From assembly GCF_003860345.1 (NCBI RefSeq), contig NZ_CP034179.1, forward strand, positions 248,001 through 312,000: a stretch of 64,000 nt of DNA, in the 5' to 3' direction. The position numbers and the translations under genes are program-made. Shown piece after piece: positions 35,828 through 45,141 of the stretch (the first letter of the stretch is position 1; each line of letters opens with the position of its first letter). The notes under the pieces were generated by a model. It made no database searches, had not been told where the DNA came from, and saw only the letters and a list, made by a program, of their open reading frames with translations. The DNA is from Caenibius tardaugens NBRC 16725 (lineage in GTDB: Bacteria; Pseudomonadota; Alphaproteobacteria; Sphingomonadales; Sphingomonadaceae).

Positions 35828-36550
35828 ATGAATGAACAAGAGCGGAGGATGTTTCCCTTGGGCGGAGAAAAGGCGAAACCGCACGATTCCGCCGGTCATC
35901 GCGCCCGTTTGCGCCAGCGCCTGCTGGATGGCGGGGCGGAGGCGCTGGCCGATTACGAAGTCCTTGAATATCTTCTGTTTGCAGCCAACAGCCGGGGCGA
36001 CACCAAGCCGGTAGCCAAAGCGCTGATCCAACGGTTCGGTTCGCTGGCAGGTGCGATCAATGCCGATCCCGCCGCATTGGCCGAAGTGCCGGGCATGGGG
36101 GCGGTCAGTGCCGCCGCGTTGAAAATCGTGGGCGTGGCGGCGCGGCGCATGGCCCGCAACGAAGTGCAGCAGCAGCCGGTACTGGCCAGTTGGCAGGCCC
36201 TGATCGACTATCTCCATATCGACATGGCGCATCTGACAGTGGAGCGCGTGCGCGTGCTCTATCTCAACACACAGAACCATCTGATCCTCGATCACCATGT
36301 CGGTGATGGTTCGGTGGATGAAGCCGCGATCCACCCGCGTGAAGTGATTCGCAAGGCGCTGGATATAGGCGCCACCGCGCTGATCATCGTGCACAACCAT
36401 CCTTCCGGTTTGCCCGAACCGAGCAAGGCCGACATCCAGATCACCGGTCGCATTGCCGAAGCCGGGCGGCTGCTGGGCGTCACCGTACACGATCATGTCA
36501 TCATCGGGCGGCAGGGGCATGTGTCCTTGCGCGCCAAGGGGCTCGTCTGA
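35828..36550 (+). CDS. radC: RadC-family (JAB/MPN domain) protein
   Basis: 240 residues from the ATG at 35828, diverging from ydbH by 61 bp. N-terminal helix-hairpin-helix-like part (GHRARLRQRLLDGGAEALADYEVLEYLL, VPGMGAVSAAALK) and a C-terminal JAMM metalloprotease-like domain with HNHPSG and a downstream Asp (PEPSKADIQITGRI). The zinc ligands His, His and Asp are all present. Despite its name the family's role in repair is unproven. Its stop overlaps the next gene start by one base. Confidence 0.93.
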   Translation: MNEQERRMFPLGGEKAKPHDSAGHRARLRQRLLDGGAEALADYEVLEYLLFAANSRGDTKPVAKALIQRFGSLAGAINADPAALAEVPGMGAVSAAALKIVGVAARRMARNEVQQQPVLASWQALIDYLHIDMAHLTVERVRVLYLNTQNHLILDHHVGDGSVDEAAIHPREVIRKALDIGATALIIVHNHPSGLPEPSKADIQITGRIAEAGRLLGVTVHDHVIIGRQGHVSLRAKGLV

Positions 36551-37299
36551 TGTGCATTGCCGCGATGGCCTGGGATGCGCACCCCGACTGGTTGATGGTG
36601 GTTGCGGCCAACCGCGATGAATACCACGTCCGCCCCTCGGCCCCGCTGGCGCGGTGGGACGATGGCAGCGGCATTCTGGCCGGGCGCGATCTGCAGGCAG
36701 GCGGGACATGGCTGGGCGTGGCCGAAGCCGGGCGAATGGTGCTGATCACCAATTACCGCGCCCCCGGCTACCCGCAACCCGACCGCGCCTCTCGCGGGCA
36801 ACTGGTGGTCGGGCTGTTGGCCGGGCAAACGCCTGGAGAACTAGAAATATACAATCCATTCAACGTATTGATTGCCAATCCTCGTAATTCTTCCATTTTG
36901 ACGAACTACCCGGACACGACGCGCGAACCGCTGCCGTCGGGGGTTCACGGGCTATCCAACGGCGCTTTCGCCTGCCCCTGGCCCAAGACCCGCCAGCTTA
37001 ACACCGCACTGGCCCAATGGCTGGCGCAGGAATCGCCGGGCGATGGGCCGCAGGCCACAGCCACGCTGTTCGATGCCTTGCGCGACGATTCGCCGCCGCC
37101 TGCCGATCCCTTGGAGAGCGATGGCCCAGAACCACCTTATGCCCCCGTGTTCATTCGCAATCCGGTTTACGGCACGCGTTGCAGCACGGTCATCACCGTA
37201 ACCCGCGACGGGCATGGGCTGATTGCGGAACGCCGGTTCGATGCGGAGGGAAACCCAACCGGGGAAACCGTGCTGCCGTTCCGCTGGCCGACCGGCTGA
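36550..37299 (+). CDS. NRDE-family (TANGO2-like) protein
   Basis: 249-residue protein whose second residue is Cys (MCIAAMAW) and that has the family name motif NRDE at residues 21-24, then LAGRDLQAGGTWLGV and TNYRAPG. The family is found in bacteria and eukaryotes (human TANGO2); a catalytic role with an N-terminal Cys nucleophile has been proposed but is not settled. It is coupled to radC. A short block at 36838-36905 uses rare A/T-ending codons unlike the rest of the gene. Confidence 0.88.
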   Translation: MCIAAMAWDAHPDWLMVVAANRDEYHVRPSAPLARWDDGSGILAGRDLQAGGTWLGVAEAGRMVLITNYRAPGYPQPDRASRGQLVVGLLAGQTPGELEIYNPFNVLIANPRNSSILTNYPDTTREPLPSGVHGLSNGAFACPWPKTRQLNTALAQWLAQESPGDGPQATATLFDALRDDSPPPADPLESDGPEPPYAPVFIRNPVYGTRCSTVITVTRDGHGLIAERRFDAEGNPTGETVLPFRWPTG

Positions 37300-37632
37300 C
37301 CCGCGAAAGCCCCCGCTCCGCCGCGCCATCGCACAGGGCATTTTCCTACTCCCCCGAACCTGACATAGCGGGGCCATGCCTGTCTTCGCCCATCCACAGC
37401 GCGCCCTGCGGGTGCAAGCACGGGGGCTGCACCCCGGGGGTGACACAATGCCCCTGAACTGTGTCACCTGTGTCACCCCCCTGCGATTTCTGCGGCTTTC
37501 CGGACGGGCGCAACACCCCGCCGCACGACATGCGCCGCAACAGCGGGCCAGCAAACGGCTTGCCATTGCCGCCCCCTGCCCCTAGCGGCCCGGGCACTAT
37601 CGAAGATTGAAACCCCAACACCGGAGTCGACC
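37300..37632. other. 333-bp gene-free region with TGTGTCACC repeat cluster
   Basis: The only gap above 300 bp. No reading frame here looks like a protein by composition or start context. It holds a striking repeat: GGGGGTGACACA (37436-37447) and TGTGTCACCCCC (37469-37480) are perfect 12-bp inverted copies, and the 9-mer TGTGTCACC also occurs directly before the second arm (37460-37468), giving two tandem direct copies and one inverted copy. No terminator-like T-run follows. The rest, to the purB ribosome-binding site (GGAG at about 37622), is GC-rich without visible features. Confidence 0.7.
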
Positions 37633-38943
37633 ATGGTCCCCCGTTATGCCCGCCCCGCAATGACTGCGATCTGGGAACCCGAAGCGCGCTACCGCATCTG
37701 GTTCGAAATCGAGGCGCATGCCACCCAGAAGCTGGGCGAACTGGGCGTCGTGCCGGAAAGCGGACCGAAAGCGCTGTGGGACTGGTGGCAGACCAACCCG
37801 TCGATCGACGTGGCGGCGATCGATGCCAAGGAAGCCGTGCTCAAGCACGACGTGATCGCCTTCCTCGACTGGGTTGCCGAACAGGTCGGCCCCGAAGCGC
37901 GCTTCATGCATCAGGGCATGACCAGTTCCGATGTGCTCGACACCACGCTGGCGGTGCAGCTCGCCCGCGCGTCCGACATCCTGCTGGATGATATCGACGC
38001 GCTGCTGGCCGCGATCAAGCGCCGCGCGGAAGAACACAAGTACACCCCGACAATCGGCCGCAGCCACGGCATCCACGCCGAACCGACCACCTTCGGCAAG
38101 AAACTGGCCGAAGCCTATGCGGAATTTGCCCGCTGCCGTACGCGTCTGGTCAATGCCCGCGCGGAAGTGGCCACTTGCGCCATTTCGGGCGCGGTCGGCA
38201 CCTTTGCCAATATCGATCCCGCCGTGGAAGAGTATGTCGCCGAACAGCTCGGCCTCGCGGTGGAGCCGGTATCGACGCAGGTGATCCCGCGCGATCGCCA
38301 CGCGATGTTCTTCGCCACGCTGGGCGTTATCGCCAGCTCGATCGAACGCCTTGCCACCGAAGTGCGCCACTTGCAGCGCACCGAAGTGCTGGAAGCGGAA
38401 GAATATTTCTCGCCCGGCCAGAAGGGGTCGAGCGCGATGCCGCACAAGCGCAATCCGGTGCTGACTGAAAACCTCACCGGGCTGGCCCGTGTGGTGCGTT
38501 CCGCCGTCACCCCCGCGCTGGAAAACGTGGCGCTGTGGCACGAACGCGATATCTCGCACTCCTCCGTCGAACGTTTCATCGGCCCGGATGCGACGATCAC
38601 GCTCGACTTCGCACTGGCGCGGTTGACCAGCGTGATCGACAAGCTGGTGATCTATCCCGAACGCATGCAGAAGAACCTCGATCGCATGGGCGGTCTGGTG
38701 CATTCGCAGCGCGTGCTGCTGGCGCTGACGCAGGCCGGGGTAACGCGCGACGAAGCCTATCGTCTGGTGCAGCGCAACGCGATGAAAGTGTGGGAATCGG
38801 ATGGTCAGCTGTCGCTGCTGGAACTGCTGAAAGCCGATCCGGAAGTGACCGCCGCCCTTTCGCCTGCGGAACTCGAGGACAAGTTCAACCTCGATTACCA
38901 CTTCAAGCAGGTCGATCGCATTTTCGATCGCGTGTTCGGCTGA
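37633..38943 (+). CDS. purB: adenylosuccinate lyase
   Basis: Acts twice in purine synthesis: SAICAR to AICAR, and adenylosuccinate to AMP, with release of fumarate. The 436-residue protein has the superfamily signature SSAMPHKRNP at 266-275, the catalytic His in GRSHGIHAEP (His145 region), and TSSDVLDTTLAVQL. GGAG precedes the ATG. It stands alone behind the gene-free repeat region. Confidence 0.96.
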   Translation: MVPRYARPAMTAIWEPEARYRIWFEIEAHATQKLGELGVVPESGPKALWDWWQTNPSIDVAAIDAKEAVLKHDVIAFLDWVAEQVGPEARFMHQGMTSSDVLDTTLAVQLARASDILLDDIDALLAAIKRRAEEHKYTPTIGRSHGIHAEPTTFGKKLAEAYAEFARCRTRLVNARAEVATCAISGAVGTFANIDPAVEEYVAEQLGLAVEPVSTQVIPRDRHAMFFATLGVIASSIERLATEVRHLQRTEVLEAEEYFSPGQKGSSAMPHKRNPVLTENLTGLARVVRSAVTPALENVALWHERDISHSSVERFIGPDATITLDFALARLTSVIDKLVIYPERMQKNLDRMGGLVHSQRVLLALTQAGVTRDEAYRLVQRNAMKVWESDGQLSLLELLKADPEVTAALSPAELEDKFNLDYHFKQVDRIFDRVFG

Positions 38944-39022
38944 AAAGCACGCTCTTCCCTTCGGCACGCAATCGCCCTAGCATTCAGGCTTCGGGGATTG
39001 CTCGAAGGGAGGCATCACGGCC

Positions 39023-39388
39023 ATGCAAATCATACGCACCATCGTCTGGGTACTGATTCTCGTCGCCCTGCTCATCTTCACGATTACCAACTGGACGCCG
39101 GTTTCCGTGAAGATCTGGGAAGGTCTGATACTCGAAACCAAGATACCGGCGCTGGTTATTCTCGCCTTCCTGGCGGGACTGGTACCGATGTGGCTGTTCC
39201 ATCGCGGGGCCGTGTGGCGCCTCGAACGGCGGATCAATACGCTGGAAAACGCGATGCACAACGCCAGTGCAACGCTGGCCGCGCCGGTTGAAAAACCGGT
39301 ACCGGCACCTGCTCCGGCACCGGCAGCAACACCGACGCCAGTGGTTACCGAACCTGCCAAAACCCCGCCTGCCAATGAGGGCCAATGA
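39023..39388 (+). CDS. lapA: LapA-domain (DUF1049) membrane protein
   Basis: 121 residues with two membrane spans (TIVWVLILVALLIFTITNW and IPALVILAFLAGLVPMWLF) typical of LapA/DUF1049, then a coiled segment (RLERRINTLENAMHN) and a Pro/Ala-rich tail. In E. coli LapA works with LapB in control of LPS synthesis; here no lapB is adjacent, so only the fold is certain. GGGAGG precedes the ATG; its stop overlaps pyrF by 4 bp, as lapA-pyrF pairs often do. Confidence 0.85.
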   Translation: MQIIRTIVWVLILVALLIFTITNWTPVSVKIWEGLILETKIPALVILAFLAGLVPMWLFHRGAVWRLERRINTLENAMHNASATLAAPVEKPVPAPAPAPAATPTPVVTEPAKTPPANEGQ

Positions 39389-40059
39389 CCAATCCCGTTT
39401 ACCTTGCCGTTGATGTGCCCCAGCTCGATGCCGCCCAGGCCTTGGCAAACAGGGTGAAGGCCCATGTCGGCGGGCTGAAGCTGGGGCTCGAATTCTTCTG
39501 CGCGCACGGGCATCACGGCGTGCGGGAAATGGCGCAGATTGGCCTGCCGATCTTTCTCGATCTCAAGCTGCACGACATCCCCAACACGGTGGCTTCGGCC
39601 ATGCAGGCGATTCACACGCTGGAACCGGCCATCGTCACCGTGCATGCCGCCGGTGGCCGCGCCATGATGGAAGATGCCAAGGCCGCTGCCGGGGAACGGT
39701 GCAAGGTTGTCGCTGTCACCGTGCTGACCAGCCTCGATGACAGCGATCTCGATGCCATCGGCGTAGGCGGATCGTCCCACGATCAGGCGCTGCGTCTGGC
39801 CGATCTGGCCCATTCGGCCGGGCTCGACGGCATCGTCTGTTCCGGCCACGAAGTCGGCGCGGTCCACCGGCAGTGGAAAGACGGATACTTCGTGGTGCCC
39901 GGCCTGCGCCCGGCGGACAGCGCCACGGCCGACCAGAAGCGGATCGTCACCCCGCGTCAGGCGCGGGACAATGGCGCCGGTGTGCTGGTGATCGGCCGCC
40001 CGATCAGCCGCGCCGACGATCCCGTCGCCGCCGCCCGCGCGATTGAGGCCACGCTCTAG
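39385..40059 (+). CDS. pyrF: orotidine 5'-phosphate decarboxylase
   Basis: Last step of UMP synthesis. 224-residue TIM barrel with the catalytic DxKxxD array FLDLKLHDIPNT (Asp59, Lys61, Asp64), VTVHAAGG, and the phosphate-binding end GVLVIGRPISRADDP. Translationally coupled to lapA. Confidence 0.96.
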   Translation: MTNPVYLAVDVPQLDAAQALANRVKAHVGGLKLGLEFFCAHGHHGVREMAQIGLPIFLDLKLHDIPNTVASAMQAIHTLEPAIVTVHAAGGRAMMEDAKAAAGERCKVVAVTVLTSLDDSDLDAIGVGGSSHDQALRLADLAHSAGLDGIVCSGHEVGAVHRQWKDGYFVVPGLRPADSATADQKRIVTPRQARDNGAGVLVIGRPISRADDPVAAARAIEATL

Positions 40060-40119
40060 GTTCAGCCTGCGGAAAGCCGGTGCGGCCCAGTTGATTGCCA
40101 TCTCGACAGGGAGAGACCG

Positions 40120-40872
40120 ATGAAATCGCATATGCTTGCTTCTCTCGCACTGGCTTCCATGGCACTACCGGCCATGGCTTCCGCTCACGATGGATCGACC
40201 CCGATCATTGCCCCCGGCAACACGGCCCTTACCGTTTCGGCGGAAGGCAAATCCACGCGCAAGCCCGATCTGGCGCTGTTTACTGCTGGTGTCACCAGCC
40301 AGGGCAGCACGGCAGGCGAAGCGATGAGCACCAATTCGGCGGACATGAGCCGGGTCATCGCCGCGCTGAAAAAGGCGGGTATTGCGGATCGCGATATCCA
40401 GACCAGCAATCTCAATCTCAATCCCGTCTACGCCCCGCAACGCCAGTTGCCCGATGGCACGATCGAACCGGCCCAGCCCCGGATCGTCGGCTATCAGGTC
40501 AATAACACCGTCAGCGTGAAGCAGCGTAATCTCAATGACTTCGGCAAGGTGATCGACACACTGGTCACGGCGGGCGCCAATCAGGTCAACGGGCCGAGCT
40601 TCGCGATGGACAATCCCGATGCCGCGCTGGACGAAGCCCGCGTCGAAGCCATGCAGAAGGCGCGCGCCCGTGCGGACCTTTATGCGAAAGCGGCCGGGAT
40701 GAAAGTCGCCCGGATCGTATCGATCAACGAAAGCGGCGGATATGCGCCACCGATGCCGGTGATGTATGCCCGCGCACAATCGGCGGGTATGGCCGCGCCT
40801 GCGCCGCCGATTGCGGCGGGCGAAGTGGAACTGAACGCCTCGGTGACTGTGGTGTTCGAACTCGCCCCTTAA
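40120..40872 (+). CDS. SIMPL-domain (DUF541) periplasmic protein
   Basis: 250 residues with a signal peptide (cleavage after MASAHA-like MASAH, about residue 22) and the SIMPL fold: ALTVSAEGKSTRKPDLA, IATSNLNLNPVY-like repeat QTSNLNLNPVYAPQ, and ARADLYAKAAGMKVARIVSINE. GGGAGAG precedes the ATG. The family includes oxidative-stress and outer-membrane-linked proteins; the role here is unknown. Confidence 0.88.
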   Translation: MKSHMLASLALASMALPAMASAHDGSTPIIAPGNTALTVSAEGKSTRKPDLALFTAGVTSQGSTAGEAMSTNSADMSRVIAALKKAGIADRDIQTSNLNLNPVYAPQRQLPDGTIEPAQPRIVGYQVNNTVSVKQRNLNDFGKVIDTLVTAGANQVNGPSFAMDNPDAALDEARVEAMQKARARADLYAKAAGMKVARIVSINESGGYAPPMPVMYARAQSAGMAAPAPPIAAGEVELNASVTVVFELAP

Positions 40873-40898
40873 TCAGGGACGATTCCGTCATAAGACAG

Positions 40899-40929
40899 GG
40901 TGCCGGACCCGACAGGCAGGCCCGGCACC
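40899..40929. terminator. hairpin between convergent genes
   Basis: GGTGCCGG (40899-40906) and CCGGCACC (40922-40929) form a perfect 8-bp stem around a 15-base loop, within the 75-bp gap between two convergent genes. No T-run, so termination is only suggested by place. Confidence 0.4.
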
Positions 40930-40947
40930 AATCCTGACAGAACCGCG

Positions 40948-41571
40948 TTATTCTCCGGCAAAATCACCGCTGCCACTGGCGAAATCACTGCTGTCCACAT
41001 CGGCGTTGAAGGCATCGGACTTGGCCTGGGCCTGCATATCCCGTTCCATCTTGGCCATATCGGCCGACATCTGCAGCGCTTCCTTCTGGGCCGTGGCGAG
41101 GCTTCCATCGACACCATCACCCGGCCAGCGTGAGGCGGTCGAGCCAATTTTGTCGCTATCGAACGGGCGGCCCGTCAGCGTGGCATCAATCCGTTCAATC
41201 ACGCCGTTGCGATGCATGTTGTGCACCATGCCCGCCGCCGCGCCATCCCCGGCACCCCCGCCGCTGCAGGTAACCGTCACATGGGTCTTGGCCGCATTGT
41301 CCGGCAGAGCCGCCAGATCGATGGCGCATTCATAGCGCGCCATATCGCCCTGTTGCAGCCAGACCACCTTGTCCTTGCCGTTCCCGGTGGCCTTCTTGAC
41401 CGTGTTCAGCGCGACCTGGCCTTCGCTCATCGGCCCGAAATCGACATTCGTCAGCTTGAGATAGGCATCCTTCACCGGCATATCGAACACATCGGCGGGC
41501 TGCCGATCCACAAATACGTAAAGCAGTGCCGCAGCACCCACCAGCAATCCGCCACCAACCAGCAATTTCAT
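40948..41571 (-). CDS. membrane-anchored protein of unknown function
   Basis: 207 residues from the ATG at 41571 (MKLLVGGGLLVGAAALLYVF), an N-terminal hydrophobic anchor with the rest probably periplasmic. The body contains two Cys (YECAID and VTCSGGG) suited to a disulfide, and a C-terminal acidic Ser-rich tail (DSSDFASGSGDFAGE). I do not recognise a family. It diverges from trpF. Longer frames through this stretch on the same strand lack coding character upstream. Confidence 0.72.
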   Translation of the reverse strand: MKLLVGGGLLVGAAALLYVFVDRQPADVFDMPVKDAYLKLTNVDFGPMSEGQVALNTVKKATGNGKDKVVWLQQGDMARYECAIDLAALPDNAAKTHVTVTCSGGGAGDGAAAGMVHNMHRNGVIERIDATLTGRPFDSDKIGSTASRWPGDGVDGSLATAQKEALQMSADMAKMERDMQAQAKSDAFNADVDSSDFASGSGDFAGE

Positions 41572-41703
41572 CAAGGCCCCCACGTGGCTGACCGCCACAA
41601 TCATCATTCCCCGGGGGCATACCCACACATTTGTTTCTTTTCGGTTAGGATACGAGCAGCACCGCCCCCTTGCCTGCACAGGGCATTGGCCTATTGGGAG
41701 GCG

Positions 41704-42345
41704 ATGAACGCGCCCCGTATCAAGATTTGCGGCATCACCACCCCACAGGCACTCGATGCCTGCATTGTCGCGCGGGCAGACTATGTCGGCTTCGTCTTCT
41801 TCCCGCCTTCCCCGCGCAATCTCACGCCCAGCGATGCGGCGGAATTGGCCGCGCGGGCGGGAACACGCGTGCAGAAAGTCGGCCTTTTCGTGGATGCGGA
41901 CGATCTCGCCATTGCCGAAGGGGTGCGTGCGGGCAGGCTCGATGCACTGCAATTGCACGGTTCGGAAAGCCCGGAACGCACCGCGCAAGTGCGCGCGCGG
42001 TTTGGGCTTCCGGTGTGGAAGGCCCTGCCCGTCGCCTCGGCTTACGATGTGGAACGGGCGCTCCTCTATCGCGCGGCGGCAGACCTGATCCTGTTCGATG
42101 CCAAGACCCCGAAGGGCGCCCTGCCCGGCGGGATGGGGCTGGTGTTCGACTGGTCCCTGCTCAGCGGATATCGCCATGCCGCGAACTGGGGCCTGGCCGG
42201 TGGCCTCAATCCCGACAATGTGGCCGAAGCTGTCCGCATCACCGGGGCGCCACTGGTCGATACCTCGTCCGGTGTGGAAAGCGCGCCCGGCATCAAGGAT
42301 GTGGATCGCATCGCCGCGTTCTGCGCCACGGTGCGCGGTTCCTGA
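41704..42345 (+). CDS. trpF: phosphoribosylanthranilate isomerase
   Basis: Third step of tryptophan synthesis from anthranilate. 213-residue TIM barrel with the catalytic Cys9 (IKICGITTP) and the Asp in LILFDAKTPKG; LQLHGSE and GLAGGLNPDNVAEA are family motifs. GGAGGCG precedes the ATG. It is separated from trpBA by a divergent outer-membrane gene, so trpF and trpBA are not a single operon here. Confidence 0.95.
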   Translation: MNAPRIKICGITTPQALDACIVARADYVGFVFFPPSPRNLTPSDAAELAARAGTRVQKVGLFVDADDLAIAEGVRAGRLDALQLHGSESPERTAQVRARFGLPVWKALPVASAYDVERALLYRAAADLILFDAKTPKGALPGGMGLVFDWSLLSGYRHAANWGLAGGLNPDNVAEAVRITGAPLVDTSSGVESAPGIKDVDRIAAFCATVRGS

Positions 42346-42351
42346 CAATGC

Positions 42352-42380
42352 AAAAAGGGCGGCCCGTGCGGACCGCCCTT
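42352..42380. terminator. bidirectional terminator between trpF and the OM barrel gene
   Basis: AAAAAGGGCGG...CCGCCCTT with an inner CC/GG pairing forms a stem flanked by five A, which are five T on the minus strand. It should end the minus-strand barrel gene and probably trpF. Confidence 0.85.
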
Positions 42381-42408
42381 CCCTATACCTGTATCCGTGT
42401 TGGATCGG

Positions 42409-42876
42409 TCAGAAGCGGACGCCCAGACCGGCAACCGCAACATCGGTATCGGTCCAGCCGTTGCCGACGAAGTTGTGGCGATATTCCACCTTACCGTAGA
42501 AATTCTTGCCAAAATTATGCTGGTAACCGGCACCGAGATTGAACGATTCCTCGCCGTACTTGAAGGGCTTGGTGGCATAACCGCCCACTGCGTAGAGCTT
42601 GCCGGATTCACCGGTCTTCACACCCGCACGGGCCGAGGCACCAAATGCAAAACGTGTGTGATCGGTGAGGATCTTGTCTGCCGACACTTCGACACCAACG
42701 AAGGTTTTCTGGCCGACGTCCGCATCGTAGCCCGCGGCAACACCGGCGATTGCTTCGCTGTCGCTGCCGTTCCAGATCACACCGCCGCGTGCCTCGACGC
42801 GGGCTTCGTTGGCCAGTGCCGGGGTTGCTGCAAGCGTTGCACCGGCGGCGGCAAGCGAGAGAAGAACGAGACGCAT
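42409..42876 (-). CDS. small outer-membrane beta-barrel protein
   Basis: 155 residues from the ATG at 42876, with a signal peptide ending TPALANE (about residue 23) and a ribosome-binding site TCAGGAG. The mature protein alternates hydrophobic and polar residues in short strands (TFVGVEVSADKIL, FGASARAGVKTG, NLGAGYQHNFGKNFYGKVEYRHNF) and ends in Phe (VAGLGVRF), the outer-membrane signal; it fits the OmpA-like/opacity 8-strand barrels. Function unknown. Confidence 0.82.
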   Translation of the reverse strand: MRLVLLSLAAAGATLAATPALANEARVEARGGVIWNGSDSEAIAGVAAGYDADVGQKTFVGVEVSADKILTDHTRFAFGASARAGVKTGESGKLYAVGGYATKPFKYGEESFNLGAGYQHNFGKNFYGKVEYRHNFVGNGWTDTDVAVAGLGVRF

Positions 42877-42953
42877 ATTTAAACTCCTGAAATGGACGAC
42901 CTTTGTTTCTGATCGGGTCGAGAACCGGAGTAGGTCTCTGCACCTTGCACCCC

Positions 42954-42999
42954 CATGAATATGGCGTTCATGCAACATATCACTAAAAACATGTGATAT
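42954..42999. promoter_or_regulatory. two inverted repeats in the barrel-gene/trpB divergent region
   Basis: CATGAA (42954-42959) pairs with TTCATG (42967-42972), and ATATCAC (42977-42983) with GTGATAT (42993-42999), the latter a perfect 7-bp repeat with a 9-base A-rich spacer. The surroundings are AT-rich compared with the genes. Likely protein-binding sites in the shared promoter region; the factor is unknown. Confidence 0.45.
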
Positions 43000-43108
43000 T
43001 TTTACAACTATCATGCCATCGCAGCGCGCCCCACCCTCCCCGGCAGAGCGACGAAAAACCGTCTGAACGCTGGACTTCCCCGGCCCGCTCTGCCAATCGC
43101 GCTTCGAC

Positions 43109-44353
43109 ATGTCTGCAACCGCACCCACCCCCAACTCGCTCCGCAACCTGCCTGACGAACGCGGGCATTTCGGAGCCTTCGGCGGCCGCTATGTGGCCGA
43201 AACCCTGATGCCGCTCATTCTCGATCTGGAGAAAGAGTATCGCGCGGCCAAGGCCGACCCGGCATTTCAGGCGCAGTTCGACGATCTGCTCGAACATTAT
43301 GTCGGCCGCCCCAGCCCGCTGTATTATGCGGAACGGCTGACCGATCATTTTCGCGACCTCGCGCCTGCGGGCAAGGGCCCGAAAATCTACTTCAAGCGCG
43401 AAGAACTGAACCACACCGGCGCGCACAAGATCAACAATTGCATCGGCCAGATCCTTCTGGCGATCCGCATGGGCAAGACCCGGATCATCGCGGAAACCGG
43501 TGCGGGCCAGCATGGCGTGGCGACTGCCACGGTTTGCGCGCGCTTCGGCCTGCCCTGCGTGATCTACATGGGGTCCACCGACGTTGCCCGCCAGCAACCC
43601 AACGTGTTCCGCATGAAGCTGCTGGGCGCGGAAGTGATTCCGGTGGAAAGCGGCGCGAAGACGCTGAAAGACGCGATGAACGAGGCCCTGCGCGACTGGG
43701 TCGCCAATGTGCATGACACATTCTACATCATCGGCACGGCCGCTGGCCCGCACCCCTATCCGGAACTGGTCCGCGATTTCCAGTCGGTGATCGGCGTCGA
43801 AGCACGCGCGCAAATCCAGAAAGCCGAAGGGCGCCTGCCCGACATGCTGGTCGCCGCGGTTGGCGGCGGATCGAACGCCATCGGCCTGTTCCACCCGTTT
43901 CTGGATGATGCCGCCGTGCAGATGATCGGTGTCGAAGCCGGGGGCCACGGTGTGGACAGCGGGCAACACGCCGCCAGCCTGACTGGCGGCCTGCCCGGCA
44001 TTCTTCATGGCAACCGCACTTACCTGCTGCAGGACGAAGACGGCCAGATCACCGAAGCGCACTCCATCAGCGCGGGGCTCGATTATCCGGGCATCGGCCC
44101 GGAACACAGCTGGCTGCATGAAAGCGGCCGGGTCAAATACGTACCGATCAACGATGATCAGGCGCTGGAGGCGTTCCAGCTGTGCTGCAAGCTCGAAGGG
44201 ATCATCCCCGCGCTGGAAAGCTCGCACGCGCTGGCGGCCCTGCCCGATCTGACCGCGCAGATGGATGCCGACAAGATCGTGATCGTCAACGTATCCGGCC
44301 GTGGCGACAAGGACATCTTCACTGTTGCCGATGCTCTGGGGGTAAAGCTGTGA
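43109..44353 (+). CDS. trpB: tryptophan synthase beta chain
   Basis: PLP enzyme joining indole and serine. 414 residues with [15 protein letters not shown], the PLP-binding Lys107 in [24 protein letters not shown] and the phosphate loop GGGSNAIG. Its TGA overlaps the GTG start of trpA (GTGA), tight coupling of the two subunits. Confidence 0.97.
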   Translation: MSATAPTPNSLRNLPDERGHFGAFGGRYVAETLMPLILDLEKEYRAAKADPAFQAQFDDLLEHYVGRPSPLYYAERLTDHFRDLAPAGKGPKIYFKREELNHTGAHKINNCIGQILLAIRMGKTRIIAETGAGQHGVATATVCARFGLPCVIYMGSTDVARQQPNVFRMKLLGAEVIPVESGAKTLKDAMNEALRDWVANVHDTFYIIGTAAGPHPYPELVRDFQSVIGVEARAQIQKAEGRLPDMLVAAVGGGSNAIGLFHPFLDDAAVQMIGVEAGGHGVDSGQHAASLTGGLPGILHGNRTYLLQDEDGQITEAHSISAGLDYPGIGPEHSWLHESGRVKYVPINDDQALEAFQLCCKLEGIIPALESSHALAALPDLTAQMDADKIVIVNVSGRGDKDIFTVADALGVKL

Positions 44354-45141
44354 GCCGCCTGACTGCCGCCTTCGCCAAAGGCCACCCTGCGCTCGTCTGT
44401 TTCATCACCGCCGGCGACGGCGATACCGCCGCCAATCTCGATGCCCTGGTTGCGGGCGGCGCGGATGTGATCGAACTGGGCATGCCCTTCACCGATCCGA
44501 TGGCGGATGGCCCGGCCATTCAGGCCGCCAATCTCCGCGCGCTCGGCAAAGGTACGACCACGGCGGACATTTTCGCCATCGCCACCGCTTTTCGCCAGCG
44601 CCATCCCCAGATTCCGCTGGTGCTGATGGGTTACGCCAACCCGATGGTACGGCGCGGGCCGGAATGGTTCGCCGCCGAATGCCACAAGGCGGGCGTGGAC
44701 GGGGTGATCTGCGTGGACATCCCGCCCGAAGAAGATGCCGATCTGGGCCCCGCCCTGCGTCAGGCAGGCGTATCCTTCATCCGGCTTGCCACACCCACAA
44801 CGGACACCGCGCGGCTGCCCGCCGTGCTCGAGGGGTCGTCAGGCTTCGTCTATTACGTTTCCGTTGCGGGGATTACCGGCAAGCAACAGGCCGCGCTCGG
44901 CTCTATCGAGGAGGCGGTCGCCCGCCTCAAATCCGCGACCGATCTGCCCGTGGCCGTCGGCTTCGGCGTCCGCACCCCTGATCAGGCCAGCGCGATCGCC
45001 CGTGTTGCCGATGGCGTGGTGGTCGGCTCTGCCCTCGTCGATCTGATAGCCCAACATGGCACGGCAGCAGGCACCCCTGTGCGGGAATTGACCGCAGCCC
45101 TTGCCGAAGCAGTGCATAATGCGCGAAAGGTTCCTGCATGA
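44350..45141 (+). CDS. trpA: tryptophan synthase alpha chain
   Basis: Releases indole from indole-3-glycerol phosphate for channelling to TrpB. 263 residues with a GTG start overlapping trpB; the catalytic Glu42 ([10 protein letters not shown]) and Asp53 (MADGPAIQ) are present, plus [13 protein letters not shown] and [12 protein letters not shown]. The stop overlaps accD by 4 bp. Confidence 0.96.
   Translation: MSRLTAAFAKGHPALVCFITAGDGDTAANLDALVAGGADVIELGMPFTDPMADGPAIQAANLRALGKGTTTADIFAIATAFRQRHPQIPLVLMGYANPMVRRGPEWFAAECHKAGVDGVICVDIPPEEDADLGPALRQAGVSFIRLATPTTDTARLPAVLEGSSGFVYYVSVAGITGKQQAALGSIEEAVARLKSATDLPVAVGFGVRTPDQASAIARVADGVVVGSALVDLIAQHGTAAGTPVRELTAALAEAVHNARKVPA

Noticed and set aside
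37436-37480. CRISPR array at the TGTGTCACC cluster
   Set aside because: Repeats are only 9-12 bp with no regular spacers and no cas genes in the window.
40948-42348. Long minus-strand frame from the unknown membrane protein through trpF
   Set aside because: Only the last 207 codons have a membrane anchor and coding character; the upstream part is antisense to trpF.
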